A stretch of DNA of 13,019 bases from an uncultured Akkermansia sp. (GTDB lineage: Bacteria; Verrucomicrobiota; Verrucomicrobiia; Verrucomicrobiales; Akkermansiaceae), in contig CAAFXA010000537.1 of the NCBI GenBank assembly GCA_900766865.1, positions 1 through 13,019 on the forward strand. Reading direction: 5' to 3'. Each line of letters starts with the position of its first letter. Within the stretch, counting starts at the first letter, position 1. The notes beneath the pieces were generated by a model that saw only the letters and a program-made list of their open reading frames with translations, was not told the origin of the DNA and did not search any database. Positions 1 through 7,578 of the stretch are shown piece by piece. Made by a program: the position numbers and the translations under genes.

Positions 1-3000
1 CGCCAATCGGATACGCTGCGTCTCTCCACCGGAAAGTGTGGTGGCCGAGCGCTCCAGGGACAGATACCCCAAGCCCACGCGCTGCAGGAAACGCAGGCGC
101 GGCGCAATCTCCGCCACCACATTGCGAGCAATCTCGGCATCGCGCCCCTCAAAGTGCCAGGAGTTGACAAGCTCAAGCGCCCGCACAGCATCCAGGCTAC
201 CTACCTCGGCAATATTTTTACCAAAAAGGGTAACACCGAGGGCAAACTCATTGAGCCTGCTACCGTGGCAGGCCGGGCATGGTCGGCTCACAGCGACATC
301 TTTCGCTGCGGCTTTCTCCAGTTCGCGGTCGTAGCGCAGCTCCCGCTCCAGCTCACTGAGCTTTTCGTCATCCCGGCGGCTGCCTGCCACCTCTGCCACA
401 CGCCCGTGCCCCATACATACAGGACACCAGCCATGCGGAGAATTGAAGGAGAAGGTAGAAGGCTCCGGTTCTGCGTAGCTTTCGCCACACTGGGGGCAGG
501 TCAGGCGCGTGCCAAGCAGCTGACTCCGGCTTCCCTGCACCAGGCGCAGGAAGCCATCCCCCATTTCCAGAGCCCGGCCGACAGTTTCCTGCAACGCTGC
601 AAAATCACAATCTTTCCCATTCATGGTAATGTGATTTCCCTGCACGCATATTTCTGCCAGCACAATGTCAACATCATGGTTCGAATAGCGGTCCAGAGGG
701 GAGAACTCTTCGGGACGGCACAGGCGGCCATCCGCTATCATGTAGGGGTACTTCTTTTTGGCGGCCCAGCGTGCGAGGTCGGCATAATGCCCCTTGCGAT
801 TACGAACAACAGGGGCCGCAATCATAAGCGAAGCGGGGCGCTTGTCTAGCTCGGCCATCACGAGGGCGCGAATCTCCTCCGGCAGACGGCGTCCCACAGG
901 TACCTTGCAGCGAGGACAATGAGGCTGCCCGAGTTTGGCATACAGAAGGCGCAGGAATTGCCATATTTCCGTCACAGTACCCACTGTAGATTTGCAGCCA
1001 CCGCGCGAGCGATTCTGCTCAATGGCAACCGTGGGCGGAAGCCCCGTCAGTCGGTCAATATCCGGAGTCTCCATCTGCTCGGTAAACTGGCGGGCATAGG
1101 GGCTCATCACATCCATGAATCGCTTCTGGCCCTCTGCAAAAACGATATCGAAGGCCAGTGTGCTCTTACCACTGCCGGAAAGGCCGGTCACAACGGTCAT
1201 CTCGTTGCGGGGTATGTCCACATCGATATTCTTCAGCTGGTGGTGGCGGGCGCCACGCAGAGCAATGACACCATCCGGCACAGCCACATCCACCTCCGCC
1301 TCAGCGGGAGGCTGCAGAGTATCCCCTTCTCCATGCAGCACCCGGGCCAGATAACCGGCGGTATAGCCCAGCGCACTGGCAGCCACTTGCTCAGGAGTTC
1401 CCTGCACCACGATGTTACCACCACCGGTTCCACCTTCCGGGCCCAGATCTATCACATAATCTGCGCACTTGATAAGCTCAAGATTGTGCTCAATAACCAG
1501 CAGAGTATTCCCCTGTGCCACCAGACGATTAAAGACAGCCAGCAGTACCTCCAAATCACTGAAATGCAAGCCGGTTCCCGGCTCATCCAATATCAGCAGA
1601 CAGCCTTTTTCCGATGCTTCGCCCGCCAGCGTCTCCACAAGAATCTGAGCCAGCTTCAGGCGCTGATTTTCGCCACCGGAAAGCGTATTGAGCGGTTGCC
1701 CGAGCCCCAGATGCCCGAGCCCCACATCCACCAGCACCTGCAGGCGCTCTGCAATGCGGCGGGCACGGGCATTCTTCTCCCTCGCAAAGAGGCTCTGAGC
1801 ACTGCGGATATCCATTGCCAGCAGCTCTGCCATGTTATACCCCAGCAAGGTGATACTGAGCGCCTGCTCGGTGTAGCGTGTTCCATGGCAAAGAGCACAG
1901 GGTACATATATGTCCGAGAGGAACTGCATTTCCACTTTTTCCTGCCCGAGCCCCGCGCAGCGGGGGCACCGACCATCGCCGCTGTTGAAGGAAAAATAGC
2001 CGGGCTTCAGTCCCCTGGCCTGTGCTGCGGGTTCTGCCACAAAAAGGGCTCGTATATCCTCAAACACGCCGATATAAACGGCAGGAGTAGAACGAGGGGT
2101 GCGCACAATGGGGCTCTGGTCCACCAGCACAACATCGCGTACCTTATCCAGCCCCCGGATGGAATGAACGCTCATTTCATCCTCATCATCCAGAGCATCT
2201 GCATGTACCGAACCATAGAGCACCTGGCAGGCCAGCGAACTCTTACCGCTGCCGCTCACACCCGTCAGACAGGTGTACACCCCCAGCGGAATATCCACAT
2301 CAAACCCATGCAGATTGTGGCATTCAGCCCCGCGAATGGCAATTTTCCCACGGGCTTTGCGGCGCAGACGAGGCACGGCAATGCTGCGGGAACCGCTCAG
2401 GTACTGCCCCGTGAGAGAGGCGCCAGCTGAGGCAATACCGCCAGGTGAGCCCGCATAGACAAGCTCACCACCGGCAGAGCCACTTGCCGGCCCCATATCC
2501 ACCAGATAATCAGCCGCTCGCATCACAGCCTCCTCGTGTTCCACGACAACCAGCGTATTACCACGATGCGCCAGGCGCCGCATGGCAGAAATCAATCGTG
2601 CTGTATCACGGGAATGAAGGCCCACCGTAGGCTCATCCAGCACAAAAAGCGTCTCTGTAAGCGCGGCCCCCAGACAGGCTGTAAGGCTCACGCGTTCAAT
2701 CTCACCACCAGACAGGGAACGCGTCAGACGATTGGCAGCAATATAGCCCAGCCCCACCTCACATAAGTAGGCCACTCGGCTGCGAAGCTCACGCACGCCC
2801 TGTGCCAGCGAGCGGTCTTCAGCGGTAGCCGGTAGCACATGCGTATCCAGCCACGGCAGGAACTCTGTCATGGGCAGAGCCATCACCTGCGGCACGGTAA
2901 GCCCCCCAATAGTAAACGCCAGAGCTTCCGGACGCAGGCGTCCGCCATGGCATTCCGGGCACACGCTGTAAACACGATAGTAGGCCAGGAACACACGCAC

Positions 3001-4155
3001 AGTCATCTTGTGTGCGTGTTTTTCCATATCATCGAAAATCCCCTTGTAGCCATACCACAGGTCATGGTCTGAGGCCGTGTAGGGGTCCAGCTCGCCACAG
3101 TTGCCATAAAGCACCCAGTCCTTCTCCTTCTGCGAGAGGTTCTGCCACGGAACATTCATGCGGACGGCCTTGTGGCGCTTGTTTGCGCGCAGGAAGTCAC
3201 CATAACAGATAGAGAGCGTCTGCGAGGAAAGCATCTTCAGAGCCCCATCCGCAATGCTGACATCGGGCACTATGCCGCGGTTGTAATCGTAGGTAATAGC
3301 ACGGCCATAGCCCTTACAGGCAGGACACGCACCAAGCGGAGAATTGCCACTGAACAACCCGGGACGCGGCTCTGCCAGAGGGTACCAATCGCTGCGGAAT
3401 TCCCGCAGCGCACCCCAGCCGGAGTCTGTTCTCAGAGCCGTATACACCACATCCTGCCCCAGGCGCAAGGCGGTTTCCACCGCTTCTGTCAGGCGGGGAG
3501 CTGCCTCCGGGCGAAGTTTCACACGGTCCTGCAGCACCAGCCAGCGCTCCATACCCAGTTGCGCCTCGGTTGCGGCATCCAGTCGCAGAACCGCTCCCCC
3601 GCAGTAAGCACGCAGATATCCCTGTCCCTGCAAAGCCTGTACCATTTCATCGAAACTTCCCACAGGTCGCACAGCAAAACATACCAGCACCTCACCGCCT
3701 TCCGCCTCCGCCAGCAACTGTGCAGCGACACCCTGAGGTGTGGCCGGGCGAACTTCGCGACCCTCGGCATCGCGCCCCACCGCCAGGCGCGAAAAGATAA
3801 GCTTAAGGTATTCGGAGATGCCGGTCATGGTTCCCACGGTTGAGCGGGAGTTCTTCACAGAATTGCGCTGCCCCAGAGCAATGGCTGGTGGTACATTCTC
3901 CACAGCATCCACATTTGGCCTGTCCATGCGGTCCATGAACTGGCGAACATAAGGCGAAAATGTCTCCACATAGCGCCGTTGCCCCTCAGCATAAAGAGTA
4001 CTCATGGCAAGCGATGTCTTGCCACTCCCACTCGGACCGGTCACAACAGTAATACCACCAAGCGGAATATCCACATTGATATTCTTGAGGTTATGTTCTT
4101 TTGCCCCACGGATGCGAATGTGCGATTCCTGGCTCTCCTTCTTCATGAGCCTCAT
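1..4155 (-). CDS. uvrA: Tandem (double-length) UvrA, excinuclease ABC subunit A; partial, C-terminus beyond window edge
   Basis: UvrA is the damage-sensing ATPase of nucleotide excision repair; it loads UvrB on lesions in the cytoplasm. The frame is open for 1385 codons with no stop or frameshift. Unit 1 (about residues 1-965) has Walker A GPSGSGKT (40-47), signature LSGGE (481-485), LDEP (506-509), a second Walker A GVSGSGKS (632-639), zinc pairs C730/C733 and C753/C756, signature LSGGENQR and LDEP (856-859). Unit 2 restarts at about 980 with Walker A GLSGSGKST (991-999), zinc pairs C1080/C1083, C1220/C1223, C1244/C1247 and C1293/C1296, and ends inside the signature LSGGETQRIRLA. An ordinary UvrA is about 940 residues, so this is a head-to-tail duplication as in Chlamydia (around 1,800 residues). 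Unit 1 keeps only half of its first two zinc modules (C277/C280, C399/C402). ATG at 4155 was chosen; ATG at 4146 is in frame and equally plausible. The gene diverges from murCB. Confidence 0.96.
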   Translation of the reverse strand, partial: MRLMKKESQESHIRIRGAKEHNLKNINVDIPLGGITVVTGPSGSGKTSLAMSTLYAEGQRRYVETFSPYVRQFMDRMDRPNVDAVENVPPAIALGQRNSVKNSRSTVGTMTGISEYLKLIFSRLAVGRDAEGREVRPATPQGVAAQLLAEAEGGEVLVCFAVRPVGSFDEMVQALQGQGYLRAYCGGAVLRLDAATEAQLGMERWLVLQDRVKLRPEAAPRLTEAVETALRLGQDVVYTALRTDSGWGALREFRSDWYPLAEPRPGLFSGNSPLGACPACKGYGRAITYDYNRGIVPDVSIADGALKMLSSQTLSICYGDFLRANKRHKAVRMNVPWQNLSQKEKDWVLYGNCGELDPYTASDHDLWYGYKGIFDDMEKHAHKMTVRVFLAYYRVYSVCPECHGGRLRPEALAFTIGGLTVPQVMALPMTEFLPWLDTHVLPATAEDRSLAQGVRELRSRVAYLCEVGLGYIAANRLTRSLSGGEIERVSLTACLGAALTETLFVLDEPTVGLHSRDTARLISAMRRLAHRGNTLVVVEHEEAVMRAADYLVDMGPASGSAGGELVYAGSPGGIASAGASLTGQYLSGSRSIAVPRLRRKARGKIAIRGAECHNLHGFDVDIPLGVYTCLTGVSGSGKSSLACQVLYGSVHADALDDEDEMSVHSIRGLDKVRDVVLVDQSPIVRTPRSTPAVYIGVFEDIRALFVAEPAAQARGLKPGYFSFNSGDGRCPRCAGLGQEKVEMQFLSDIYVPCALCHGTRYTEQALSITLLGYNMAELLAMDIRSAQSLFAREKNARARRIAERLQVLVDVGLGHLGLGQPLNTLSGGENQRLKLAQILVETLAGEASEKGCLLILDEPGTGLHFSDLEVLLAVFNRLVAQGNTLLVIEHNLELIKCADYVIDLGPEGGTGGGNIVVQGTPEQVAASALGYTAGYLARVLHGEGDTLQPPAEAEVDVAVPDGVIALRGARHHQLKNIDVDIPRNEMTVVTGLSGSGKSTLAFDIVFAEGQKRFMDVMSPYARQFTEQMETPDIDRLTGLPPTVAIEQNRSRGGCKSTVGTVTEIWQFLRLLYAKLGQPHCPRCKVPVGRRLPEEIRALVMAELDKRPASLMIAAPVVRNRKGHYADLARWAAKKKYPYMIADGRLCRPEEFSPLDRYSNHDVDIVLAEICVQGNHITMNGKDCDFAALQETVGRALEMGDGFLRLVQGSRSQLLGTRLTCPQCGESYAEPEPSTFSFNSPHGWCPVCMGHGRVAEVAGSRRDDEKLSELERELRYDRELEKAAAKDVAVSRPCPACHGSRLNEFALGVTLFGKNIAEVGSLDAVRALELVNSWHFEGRDAEIARNVVAEIAPRLRFLQRVGLGYLSLERSATTLSGGETQRIRLA

Positions 4156-4201
4156 TTTACCTAGTTTTTTGCCAGAGATAAAGCCAAATATGTGTATGTT
4201 C

Positions 4202-4207
4202 GGTCAA
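4202..4207 (-). promoter_or_regulatory. Possible -35 element (TTGACC) of a uvrA promoter
   Basis: On the minus strand TTGACC matches the TTGACA consensus at five of six bases and lies about 46 bases before the uvrA ATG at 4155. No convincing -10 follows at 16-18 bp; GCTTTA (17 bp) and TTTATC (19 bp) are the nearest candidates and both are poor. A promoter for uvrA is expected here because the upstream neighbour is divergent, but the exact element is uncertain. Confidence 0.3.
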
Positions 4208-4242
4208 AGCCCCCGCCATTGCATTCGGGAACAATTAGCATT

Positions 4243-4260
4243 CAAGAAAAAACAAAAAAT
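4243..4260. other. A-rich tract in the divergent uvrA/murCB intergenic region
   Basis: The plus strand carries two runs of six A within 18 bases. The tract is 25 bp upstream of the murCB -35 and 36 bp upstream of the possible uvrA -35. Phased A-runs can bend DNA or act as an UP-like element; such a role here is only inferred. No hairpin adjoins it, so it is not a terminator on either strand. Confidence 0.35.
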
Positions 4261-4285
4261 CAGACTTTGAGGGGCGACATTTGTC

Positions 4286-4313
4286 TTGATTGTACCGCTC
4301 AATCAGGTATAAT
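4286..4313 (+). promoter_or_regulatory. Sigma70-type promoter for murCB-ddl-ftsQ
   Basis: A perfect -10 hexamer TATAAT (4308-4313) is preceded by TTGATT (4286-4291, four of six bases of the -35 consensus) with a 16-bp spacer. Transcription would start near 4320, only about 7-8 nt before the murCB ATG at 4328. The leader would therefore be nearly absent, leaving no room for a standard ribosome-binding site. Being the only good promoter before the tightly packed genes up to 8499, it probably drives all three. Confidence 0.7.
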
Positions 4314-4327
4314 AGCGCGTAAGAGCT

Positions 4328-6628
4328 ATGATTGAACAGTTACGCAAAAGGCTTCTGGACCGGGATAATCCCGTACGCATTCATCTCATCGGAGTTGCTG
4401 GTGCCGGCATGAGTGGACTGGCACGCATGCTGCTCGAAATGGGGCATCGTGTAAGTGGTTGCGACCGAGTAACAAGCGATGAAACGGAGCGCCTGCAACA
4501 GGCAGGTCTTGTGTTCTCCTGCCCCCACAGTGCCGCCTCTGTGAGCGATGCTGAGGTCGTCATCTACTCCAGCGCCATTCGCGAGGAGAACGTAGCTCTG
4601 GCAGCAGCCCGCAAGAACGGCTGCCTGTGCCTGCGCCGTGCGGAATGCCTGGCCGCCATTCTCAACAACAAGAAAGGTGTTGTGGTAGCCGGCACTCACG
4701 GCAAGACAACAACCTCCGCCATGAGCGCCCACCTGCTTCGCGAAGGACGTATGCGCCCCTGCCACTATGTGGGCGCAGAGATACCTGTTTTGGGTGCCAA
4801 TGCCCACTGGACGCAGGACAGCGAATACCTGGTGGCCGAAGGAGATGAAAGTGATGGCACTCTCGTCAACTACATCCCGGAGCACAGCATCATCCTCAAC
4901 ATCGAGGCTGAGCACCTGGATTTCTACCGCGACCTCGACCACATTAAGAGCGTGTTCCACCGCCTCTGCCGCCAGACCCGCGGCAAGCTTATCTATTGCA
5001 AGTCTGATGCCGGCGCTGCAGACGTGTGCTCCCAGTACCCCAACACCATTTCCTACGGCTGGCAGGATGCAGACTACACTGCAACGGATGTCACCGTCAA
5101 GCGCGGCCGCACCCTCTATACCATCAACCACAAGGGCACTCCGCTGGGACGTGTGGAACTGGGCATCCCCGGTCGTCACAACGTGCTCAACTCCCTGGCC
5201 GCAACCGCTCTGGCTCTGGAGCTGGGCTGCGACTTCGCCAGCATTACCCGCGGCCTCGTGAGCTTTGCCGGTGCACGCCGTCGTTTCGAAACCAAGTACC
5301 TTTCCCGCGACTATCGTATTGTGGACGACTATGGTCACCACCCCACGGAAATTGCGGCTACTCTTCAGACAGCTCAGAGCCTCAAGCCCGAGCGTCTTAT
5401 CGTGCTGTTCCAGCCGCACCGCTATACTCGCACCCAGTTGCTGCGTGACGATTTTGGTCGTGTTCTGCAGAATGTGGATAAACTGTATGTTGCGGACGTG
5501 TATCCTGCCAGTGAACCCCCGATTCCCGGCATAAGCGGACAGACCATCGTCGATGCAGTTTTGGAAAATGGCCCGGTAGATGCCGAGTTCCTGCCCAATC
5601 TGGCTCAGGCTCACCATGTGGTGGGTAATATTCTGCGCCCCGGCGACCTTTTCATCACCCTCGGTGCCGGCAATGTGCACGAGGCCGGTAAGAAGATTGC
5701 CGCAGACCTTCGCGTACTGGCAGAAATGCAGCAGGAGTGTGGCAGTGGTTTCACCTGCCGCCTCTACGAACCCATGAGCCGCCATACCACCTGCGGCGTA
5801 GGTGGCGAGGCACAGTACTGGATTGAACCGGACAGCTTCGCCTGCATGCAGAACGTGGTTAACTTCTTCAAGGATCGCAACATCCCTGTGCATACCGTAG
5901 GCCGTGGTTCCAACCTCATTGTGCGCGAGGGCGGTATTCGTGGTGCAGTCATCCACCCGGCAGCCGGAGAATTCCAGAAACTGGAACTGTGCGGCAACAA
6001 GATTATTGCCGGTGCCGGAGTGAAGCTCAAGAAGCTGGCAGCCTTTGCAGCTCAGAATGGTATCAGCGGTTTTGAGTGGATGGATGGCATTCCCGGCTAT
6101 GTTGGCGGCAGCCTTCGCCAGAATGCCGGTGCCATGGGGGGCGACATGTGGAGTGTATTCCGCTCTGCCCTGGCGCTGAATGATGATGGCGATATCGTAG
6201 AGTTCGAGAAGGACAGCATGCGCCCGGCTCAGTATCGCCTCATTCCTGATTTTGAGCACAACATCGTCATGCAGGCCACCTTCTGCGGCACTCCGGGCAA
6301 CCCAGCCGAAATTGAAGCCCGCACAGAGGAAAGCCGAGCCAGGCGCAAGGCAAGCCAGCCGCTGGAACCCAGCGCCGGCTGCACCTTCGTGAACCCCGAA
6401 GAAATTCCTGCCGGAAAGCTCATCGATGAACTCGGCCTCAAGGGCTATACAATCGGTGGCGCTCAGATTTCCACCAAGCACGCAAACTTCATCGTCAACA
6501 TCAACAAGGCCAAGGCTACAGATGTGACGGAACTCATCGACTACATTCGCAACAAAGTGAAAACGGAGCGAGGTATCACCCTTCGCACCGAAGTCCAGGT
6601 CATCGGCGACCGCGACGCCGAATTCTGA
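4328..6628 (+). CDS. murC/murB: MurC-MurB fusion: UDP-N-acetylmuramate--L-alanine ligase / UDP-N-acetylenolpyruvoylglucosamine reductase
   Basis: This 766-residue protein joins two cytoplasmic steps of peptidoglycan precursor synthesis. Residues 1 to about 465 are MurC, which adds L-Ala to UDP-MurNAc: glycine-rich GVAGAGMSG (22-30), ATP loop GTHGKTTT (122-129), EAEHLDFY (193-200), DYGHHPTEI (334-342), QPHRYTRT (362-369) and GAGN (447-450). Residues from about 475 are MurB, the FAD- and NADPH-dependent reductase that makes UDP-MurNAc: SRHTTCGVGG (484-493), GRGSNLIV (525-532), GIPGYVGGS (587-595), RQNAGAMGGD (597-606), QPLEPSAGC (677-685) and conserved Glu755 in LRTEVQVIG. The lengths match a full MurC plus a full MurB without the usual gap. 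Where most MurB proteins have the proton-donating Ser (Ser229 in E. coli), this one has Cys685. The domain order is reversed relative to the reactions, since MurB acts before MurC. No Shine-Dalgarno sequence precedes the ATG. ddl starts 12 nt downstream. Confidence 0.96.
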   Translation: MIEQLRKRLLDRDNPVRIHLIGVAGAGMSGLARMLLEMGHRVSGCDRVTSDETERLQQAGLVFSCPHSAASVSDAEVVIYSSAIREENVALAAARKNGCLCLRRAECLAAILNNKKGVVVAGTHGKTTTSAMSAHLLREGRMRPCHYVGAEIPVLGANAHWTQDSEYLVAEGDESDGTLVNYIPEHSIILNIEAEHLDFYRDLDHIKSVFHRLCRQTRGKLIYCKSDAGAADVCSQYPNTISYGWQDADYTATDVTVKRGRTLYTINHKGTPLGRVELGIPGRHNVLNSLAATALALELGCDFASITRGLVSFAGARRRFETKYLSRDYRIVDDYGHHPTEIAATLQTAQSLKPERLIVLFQPHRYTRTQLLRDDFGRVLQNVDKLYVADVYPASEPPIPGISGQTIVDAVLENGPVDAEFLPNLAQAHHVVGNILRPGDLFITLGAGNVHEAGKKIAADLRVLAEMQQECGSGFTCRLYEPMSRHTTCGVGGEAQYWIEPDSFACMQNVVNFFKDRNIPVHTVGRGSNLIVREGGIRGAVIHPAAGEFQKLELCGNKIIAGAGVKLKKLAAFAAQNGISGFEWMDGIPGYVGGSLRQNAGAMGGDMWSVFRSALALNDDGDIVEFEKDSMRPAQYRLIPDFEHNIVMQATFCGTPGNPAEIEARTEESRARRKASQPLEPSAGCTFVNPEEIPAGKLIDELGLKGYTIGGAQISTKHANFIVNINKAKATDVTELIDYIRNKVKTERGITLRTEVQVIGDRDAEF

Positions 6629-6640
6629 TATTAACTGTAT

Positions 6641-7564
6641 ATGAAGACACTTACAAAAGACACAGCCATAGCCCTGCTGATGGGCGGGCCCGGCTCTGAG
6701 AGAGCAGTATCCCTCGTATCCGGCAACGCAGTACTGGAAGCCCTTCGGGCTGAGGGATTCACCAATGTAACCCCTGTAGTTGTGGAAAGCGAGCGCCCGG
6801 CCATCCCCGAAGGAACCGAGCTGTGCTACAACATGATTCACGGCACCTATGGCGAAGATGGAGGCCTGCAGTCATATCTGGAAGAACTTGGCATCCCCTA
6901 CACAGGTGCTGGTTCTGAAACAAGCCGCAATTGCTTCGATAAAATCCTCACCAAAAAGGCTTTCTTTGCAGCCGGAGTTCCCACCCCCAAGGATGAAATC
7001 ATTGCCAGTGGTCAAATGCCCAGCATCGGCATTCCCTGTGTGATCAAGCCCCCGTGCGAAGGTTCCTCCGTTGGTGTGAGCATTGTGAAGAGCGAAGCGG
7101 AACTCCCCGCAGCCGTGGAGGAGGCCGCCAAATACGGCACTGACCTGCTGGTGGAGGAATACATTGCCGGCAAGGAGCTCACGGTGGCCATTTTCAATGG
7201 CACCGCGCTGCCTGTCATTCACATTGCCCCCAAGGAAGGGTTCTATGATTTCGCTAACAAATACCCCGCTCTTTCCGGCGGCGTTGGCTCCGACTATATC
7301 TGCCCGGCCGACATCAGCGAGGAGGAGACAAAAGCTGTACAGGAAGCTGCTCTTGCAGCCTACAAGGCGCTCAATGTGGAAGTTTATGGTCGCGTAGACG
7401 TACTACTTACCGATGACGGCAAGCCCTATGTGCTGGAGATTAACACCATCCCCGGCATGACAAGTGCGTCCCTCTTCCCCAAGGCAGCAGCCGCAGTTGG
7501 CATCAGCTTCGGCGAACTTTGCACCCGTATCGCGGAAATATCCCTTAATCAGCCGCGCGGCTGA
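6641..7564 (+). CDS. ddl: D-alanine--D-alanine ligase
   Basis: Ddl is a cytoplasmic ATP-grasp enzyme that joins two D-Ala to give the dipeptide added by MurF. The 307-residue length is normal for the DdlB type. Visible motifs are GGPGSERAVSLVSG (15-28, Glu20 matching E. coli Glu15), HGTYGEDG (67-74), IKPPCEGSSVG (135-145), YDFANKY (202-208), GRVDVLL (250-256, Arg251 matching Arg255) and LEINTIPGMT (265-274, Asn268 matching Asn272). Tyr208 aligns with E. coli Tyr216, the residue of D-Ala-D-Ala ligases that is replaced in VanA-type D-Ala-D-Lac ligases, so ordinary D-Ala-D-Ala termini are expected. It lies 12 nt after murCB and 14 nt before ftsQ, consistent with one transcript. The ATG at 6641 has no Shine-Dalgarno sequence; the N-terminus fits the family from residue 9 onward. 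In Chlamydia, Ddl is instead fused to MurC; here it is separate but adjacent. Confidence 0.96.
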   Translation: MKTLTKDTAIALLMGGPGSERAVSLVSGNAVLEALRAEGFTNVTPVVVESERPAIPEGTELCYNMIHGTYGEDGGLQSYLEELGIPYTGAGSETSRNCFDKILTKKAFFAAGVPTPKDEIIASGQMPSIGIPCVIKPPCEGSSVGVSIVKSEAELPAAVEEAAKYGTDLLVEEYIAGKELTVAIFNGTALPVIHIAPKEGFYDFANKYPALSGGVGSDYICPADISEEETKAVQEAALAAYKALNVEVYGRVDVLLTDDGKPYVLEINTIPGMTSASLFPKAAAAVGISFGELCTRIAEISLNQPRG

Positions 7565-7578
7565 CGAACGCCCGCCGC

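Noticed and set aside
919..2430. A 503-codon plus-strand frame opposite uvrA
   Set aside because: Codon-aligned shadow of uvrA with the same rare-codon explanation; UvrA motifs are continuous on the minus strand through this interval.
4340..6841. An 833-codon open frame on the minus strand opposite murCB and the start of ddl
   Set aside because: It is codon-aligned with the sense genes, so its stops would need sense TTA, CTA or TCA codons. The sense frames avoid these: in murCB only codon 5 is TTA. The real motifs of MurC, MurB and Ddl are on the plus strand and the antisense product has no recognisable domain.
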